A stretch of 10,862 bases of DNA from Zancudomyces culisetae (lineage: Eukaryota > Kickxellomycota > Harpellomycetes > Harpellales > Legeriomycetaceae), in the NCBI GenBank assembly GCA_001969505.1, contig LSSK01000570.1, forward strand, positions 1-10,862, read 5' to 3'. Shown in pieces: positions 7,437 through 10,862 of the stretch (position 1 is its first letter; each line of letters opens with the position of its first letter). Under the pieces are notes generated by a model. That model was not told where the DNA came from. It searched no databases and saw nothing but the letters and a program-made list of their open reading frames with translations. Made by a program: the position numbers and the translations under genes.

Positions 7437-9218
7437 ATGGATGCAGTTTCATGTCTTAAGCACTCTAGAATAGAACAGCTACTGCGTGAAAAAAGAACAA
7501 AAGACACTTTGTCAAAGATTTTAGAGGAAGATGACTTCCTTTATGAGTTGACAAGACGCAATCGTGCTCTAATTGGCTTTTTATCCACTGGTAGTGTTAT
7601 ATCACAGCTTGTAGATATCGTTGTGTCACAAGTACCGTATGGAAACCCAGTGGATATAAAGAACACCAAGCTGGCATCAGAAGTGTTGTTGAGCGACAAC
7701 AGAGTAATCCAAGAGTCAATATTTGAGGATCTGCTATCTCTTGATGATGACTGTTTGTCATCAGACGATGAGGATTATGCTGAACACGACGAGGATAGAA
7801 ACGTGAGAAGACTATGGGAATTTGTTGTTGAAAAGGGATATGGAAATCAACATAAACTGTCTTATGCTGCCCAGATTATCTGCAAGCTTTTGCGCACCAA
7901 AAAGATTAAGACTCTAAAGTTTATGCTAAAGCAAAAAGATGTTGTAAACAATATCTTGGCCAATGTTGAGAACGATCAGGTAGTAAATATATTGCTGGAA
8001 CTCTCCAGCATTGAACACTATTCCGTGGATATACCTACATGGCTGGATTCACAGAACCTTGTGGAGTCGCTGGTTGAGATGCTTCATCCAAAAAACCAAG
8101 AAGAGGTACACGAACAAGGAGCACAAGTGCTTGTTGATATGCTCGACGTTATTTCAACCAGAAGAACCACAGAAGGACACATAGGCACCAGCCTTAAAAG
8201 CTACAAAATTATTGAAAAGCTCGTGTCATACATGCTTGACCTCCACGAAGAAAACTCGTCATCATCATTCAAAAACGGTGTGAACTTTCTTATAAAATTA
8301 ATCCATGTGAGCTGTAACTCCAAATTATCCAATAATGACAGCTTAGGAAGCGACTTGTGTCCCTTGGCGCTATCAATCACAAAGCGATTGGATAGTATAC
8401 TGGAGATACTAAATTATCCCAGACCTGACGATGTCAGCGTCAGAACAACACATGGTCAGCACATCCCGCTTGGTTTTGAAAGATTACGAGCATGCGAAAT
8501 ACTTTCGGCAGTGTTTGAGTGCTCTACATTACCAGGCTTGGAGGAGCAAATACCCTCAACCGCTCTTTTAAACCTATTGAATGAAGAAGGCTTGCTCAAA
8601 GATAGGCAATGGCTGGGTAGCTTTGGGAAGTTGATTAGAGATGCGTACATTCAAAAGGGTGTACTAGCATGCTGCGTGGATCTATTTTTCAGATACCCGT
8701 GGAATAATATTCTCCACACTGTGGTTTACAACATGATAGATGGGATCCTTACCTTGCCACTGGACAGCAATGTCAACATGAAAGTCTTTGAACATTTTTT
8801 CATTACCATAAACTTTCCGCAAAGAGTTCTTGCCGCATACAATTCGAACAAAGAAGCGGGTCCTGTGCGATTAGGATATATGGGTCACTTGATAGCAATG
8901 GTCAAAACGATTATTGAGCTTGTTGACTCAAACAATGAACAGCTGGGACCATTGATTAAAGAGTATATTGACAATAGAGAATGGAACGCCTTTGTAGCCA
9001 CAGAGGTTGGAATAACGTTAGAAGCCAACAATACAGTTTCAACCGAATACATCGACTCAAGGAACCCTTCAATCAACAATCTAGTTGCGTTTCTATATGA
9101 AAATAGCCTCGAGACCACTGAAATCTCAACGGTGCATTACCCTGCTTCTTTTTCACCCTCAAACTCGGTCACGGATTTTTCCACACTCTTGGAATCCGTT
9201 GAGGTGCATGCCGAGTGA
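7437..9218 (+). CDS. SAPS-domain protein, Sit4 phosphatase-associated subunit
   Basis: The SAPS family (Sap4, Sap155, Sap185 and Sap190 in yeast; PPP6R in animals) binds the PP6-type phosphatase Sit4 and directs it in TOR signalling, G1 progression and traffic. The 593-residue protein shows the family landmarks in order. Residues 10-67 hold the leading helices (IEQLL..., ILEEDDFLYEL, NRALIGFLS), and 80-86 ASEVLLS matches the family's ACEIL segment. An acidic insert follows at 102-121, then VVNNILANVEND (169-180), WLDSQNLVESLVEMLHP (202-218) and PLGFERLRACEILS (344-357). The strongest match is DLFFRYPWNN and the following residues (415-440), followed by GYMGHLIAMV (480-489). The start ATG follows an A-rich leader. 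Oddities: the aromatic FWKF/FWPF-type start of many family members is absent, and the protein stops soon after the domain, whereas the S. cerevisiae paralogues run to roughly 800-1060 residues with acidic tails. Which paralogue it matches cannot be decided by eye. Confidence 0.93.
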   Translation: MDAVSCLKHSRIEQLLREKRTKDTLSKILEEDDFLYELTRRNRALIGFLSTGSVISQLVDIVVSQVPYGNPVDIKNTKLASEVLLSDNRVIQESIFEDLLSLDDDCLSSDDEDYAEHDEDRNVRRLWEFVVEKGYGNQHKLSYAAQIICKLLRTKKIKTLKFMLKQKDVVNNILANVENDQVVNILLELSSIEHYSVDIPTWLDSQNLVESLVEMLHPKNQEEVHEQGAQVLVDMLDVISTRRTTEGHIGTSLKSYKIIEKLVSYMLDLHEENSSSSFKNGVNFLIKLIHVSCNSKLSNNDSLGSDLCPLALSITKRLDSILEILNYPRPDDVSVRTTHGQHIPLGFERLRACEILSAVFECSTLPGLEEQIPSTALLNLLNEEGLLKDRQWLGSFGKLIRDAYIQKGVLACCVDLFFRYPWNNILHTVVYNMIDGILTLPLDSNVNMKVFEHFFITINFPQRVLAAYNSNKEAGPVRLGYMGHLIAMVKTIIELVDSNNEQLGPLIKEYIDNREWNAFVATEVGITLEANNTVSTEYIDSRNPSINNLVAFLYENSLETTEISTVHYPASFSPSNSVTDFSTLLESVEVHAE

Positions 9219-9236
9219 GTAGGCATAAAAAAAAAG

Positions 9237-9270
9237 CAAAACAAACAAACAAACAAACAAAAAAACAAAC
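9237..9270 (+). repeat. CAAA tetranucleotide microsatellite
   Basis: About eight imperfect CAAA units, interrupted by one longer A-run, lie 19 bp after the SAPS stop codon, so they are probably in its 3' untranslated region. Such tracts vary in length by slippage. Confidence 0.85.
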
Positions 9271-9412
9271 TTTTGTACCAAAAAATACTTTTACAATCTT
9301 GCCAACAGAGAAAAAAAAGAATGAATCTCACACTTGTATTTTTATTTATATGCGCTTTTATCTTTAAAGAACAACACATTTTCCCGCTCCCCTCCCTTCC
9401 CTCTACTCTACT

Positions 9413-9432
9413 CCACACCACACCACACCACC
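9413..9432 (+). repeat. CCACA tandem repeat, resembling a C1-3A telomeric tract
   Basis: Three perfect CCACA units are followed by CCACC, at the end of a C/T-rich stretch beginning near 9381. The other strand reads GGTGGTGTGG and similar, like the irregular TG1-3 telomere repeats of Saccharomyces. At 20 bp it may equally be a short microsatellite. Confidence 0.6.
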
Positions 9433-9501
9433 CAGTTTGCTCAAAAATGATAATTTGATATATTTAAGCAAACGAAAAAGAAAGAGAAAAAAAAAAAGCA
9501 A

Positions 9502-9522
9502 GGCGGTGGAGGGGGGGCGGGG
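9502..9522 (+). other. G-rich run with quadruplex potential
   Basis: The 21 bases contain 17 G: GG, GG, GG, a run of seven G, then GGGG, separated by single bases. This is strikingly G-rich for the locus and follows a polypurine tract (about 9467-9500). Two-layer G-quadruplex folding is easily possible; a three-layer fold would need a mismatch or bulge. It lies about 600 bp upstream of URA5. Confidence 0.5.
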
Positions 9523-9840
9523 AAATATCCACAGGTGGCTTACGACACTGTGATGGATAAACATATGGATACCAATGTATGGGTATTATTTTATTACACC
9601 TTATTCTCGTAACCCACGCTTAAAACCCTTGTACTCTTACTTTTCTGTAATTTTTAATATTTTTTTTTAGTTGAATTATTATTTTTTTTTAATACTTTTG
9701 AATATTTGTCAAAAGTGAGCAAGACAGGTTTGTCAATAAATCAATCTTGTCTGCTATTAAACAACTTTTATCATATTTTTATTTTATTAACATTAAAAAC
9801 AAAAGCGAGTATAGATAATATCCATTGTCCTAACAATAAT

Positions 9841-9921
9841 ATGTTGTTGATCCTTTGCCCTCATTATTTGTTACCTTCACCCATTCCAGATGAAAAAAGC
9901 AAAGACCTAATTTGTCACTAA
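9841..9921 (+). other. Possible upstream ORF in the URA5 leader region
   Basis: An ATG opens a 26-codon frame ending in TAA 202 bp before the URA5 start. It matters only if some URA5 transcripts start upstream of 9841, which the sequence does not show. Random frames of this size are common. Confidence 0.15.
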
Positions 9922-10123
9922 CCTGACATTGACCCATATTCCTACTGTCCGATTTTATCCATCAACGAATCGAAAAAAATTTTTTTTTTTACTACCCAAT
10001 GTAAAAAAAAAATTAATGAGTGTATGTGTAAATCATAAAAATCACACCTCCCCCCCCTCTTCATTAGAAGATAAAAGTAAAAATAAAGGAGCTAAAATAC
10101 GACTAGAAAAAAGAAAAGGAAAA

Positions 10124-10801
10124 ATGAAGGAATTCGAAAAAGGATTTATAGAATTGGCAACCGACTTTAATGTCTTGAGGTTCGGAGAATTCAAGTTGAA
10201 ATCGGGCCGCATTTCGCCATATTTCTTTAACGCAGGACAGTTTAATACTGGAAAGGCAATCAAAACAGTTGGTCAATTATACAGCCAAAAGATTTTGGAC
10301 AGCAAGGTAGAATTCGACTTGTTGTTTGGACCAGCATACAAAGGGATACCGCTTGTAACAGCTGTATCCAGTGCACTTTCAGACCACAAGGACTGCCAAT
10401 TTATGTATGATAGAAAGGAGGTTAAAGATCATGGAGAAGGTGGAAATTTGGTCGGTGCAACTGCAGAGGAAATCAAGGGTAAACGTATACTCATTGTTGA
10501 CGATGTTATTACTGCCGGAACAGCTATAAAACAATCAGTTGATGTTATTGTGAAGGCTGGCGGGATTCCTGTAGGTGTTGTGGTGGCTATTGATAGACAA
10601 GAAGTAGGTAGCAACAACAGTGCTGGAGAGCAGGAGAGAACTAGTGCGGTCATGGATATTCAGAAGACTTTGAACATTCCGGTTTACTCTATAGTCAAGT
10701 TGGATTCTATCATTGAATATATTGAGGGGGGATATGGTGGAGAAAAATATGTAGCATATCTCGAGAAAATTAGAGAATATAGACGTGTATTTGGAGTTTA
10801 A
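10124..10801 (+). CDS. URA5: Orotate phosphoribosyltransferase
   Basis: The enzyme joins orotate to PRPP to give orotidine 5'-monophosphate and pyrophosphate, the fifth step of pyrimidine synthesis, in the cytosol; URA3 acts next. The 225-residue length is almost exactly that of S. cerevisiae Ura5 (226). It shows the type I phosphoribosyltransferase features in order: the orotate-binding segment KSGRISPYFFN (26-36), FGPAYKGIPL (68-77), the catalytic loop YDRKEVKDHGEGG (95-107), the PRPP-binding motif RILIVDDVITAGTA (121-134) and the conserved IDRQE (156-160). The start chosen has A at -3, follows an A-rich leader, and gives the family N-terminus (KEFEKGFIELA). The frame stays open upstream: another in-frame ATG at 10016 with a poor context (T at -3) would add 36 basic residues. 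Every recognised active-site motif is present and the gene is intact. Confidence 0.97.
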   Translation: MKEFEKGFIELATDFNVLRFGEFKLKSGRISPYFFNAGQFNTGKAIKTVGQLYSQKILDSKVEFDLLFGPAYKGIPLVTAVSSALSDHKDCQFMYDRKEVKDHGEGGNLVGATAEEIKGKRILIVDDVITAGTAIKQSVDVIVKAGGIPVGVVVAIDRQEVGSNNSAGEQERTSAVMDIQKTLNIPVYSIVKLDSIIEYIEGGYGGEKYVAYLEKIREYRRVFGV

Positions 10802-10826
10802 CTTGTGGGTTTTCGGATAAAGACAA

Positions 10827-10836
10827 AATAAATAAA
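10827..10836 (+). terminator. Possible poly(A) positioning element of URA5
   Basis: AATAAATAAA lies 26 bp after the stop codon in an A-rich stretch. AATAAA-like elements position 3' cleavage in yeasts. The window ends too soon to see the rest of the signal. Confidence 0.35.
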
Positions 10837-10862
10837 ACAATTGACTCTAGGCAACATGGGTC

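Larger units (their letters stand above)
9219..10123. other. Low-complexity spacer between the SAPS gene and URA5
   Basis: This 905 bp spacer holds the 3' end of the SAPS transcript and the URA5 promoter. It is built mainly of simple sequence: a CAAA microsatellite, a pyrimidine tract ending in CCACA repeats, a polypurine tract with a G-rich run, T-runs near 9661-9690 and A/T runs near 9973-10013. No protein-coding gene is supported; the open frame at 9706-9921 starts with TTG. A Rap1-like TGTATGGGTATT lies at 9576-9587. No clear URA5 TATA box and no TCGG-N6-CCGA Ppr1 site was found. Confidence 0.5.

Noticed and set aside
9929-10123. The longest URA5 frame, starting at 9929
   Set aside because: The first codon is TTG, not ATG, and the added sequence is low-complexity and unlike the family. 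The canonical ATG at 10124 gives the usual length and N-terminus.

Overview
The window looks like nuclear DNA of a budding yeast (Saccharomycotina). Three intronless genes sit in AT-rich spacers full of poly(dA:dT) tracts, start codons have A-rich leaders, and one protein (a Sit4-associated SAPS protein) belongs to a eukaryotic family well known in yeasts. CTG codons in the SAPS gene fall where the family has hydrophobic residues, so CUG is probably read as leucine; this argues against the CUG-Ser and CUG-Ala clades. I cannot name the species.

Layout: 1-566 is spacer behind the first gene. 567-2879 (minus) encodes a 770-residue, mostly disordered protein with one RING-like zinc finger at residues 320-370; I do not recognise its orthologue. 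2880-7436 is a gap of about 4.5 kb without a convincing gene, far longer than a usual yeast intergenic region. 7437-9218 (plus) encodes a compact 593-residue SAPS-domain protein, expected to partner the PP6-type phosphatase Sit4. 9219-10123 is a low-complexity spacer with a CAAA microsatellite, a CCACA tract and a G-rich run. 10124-10801 (plus) is URA5, orotate phosphoribosyltransferase, complete and canonical.

The three genes have no evident shared pathway: a possible ubiquitin-ligase-type protein, a phosphatase regulator and a pyrimidine biosynthesis enzyme. The first two are transcribed away from each other across the long gap, which therefore holds both promoters. SAPS and URA5 are in tandem.

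The most interesting structure is in the gap: three diverged copies of a roughly 45-65 bp element (4576-4637 and 4909-4950 in one orientation, 5329-5394 in the other), sharing the core AACACATGCTC and a second block like AATGTTGTG. The last two form an imperfect inverted repeat around about 380 bp. They could be a cis element (centromere, origin or regulatory cluster) or the remains of a mobile element; the sequence alone does not decide. I found no tRNA, CRISPR array, intact transposon or convincing point-centromere consensus, and no clearly new gene system.
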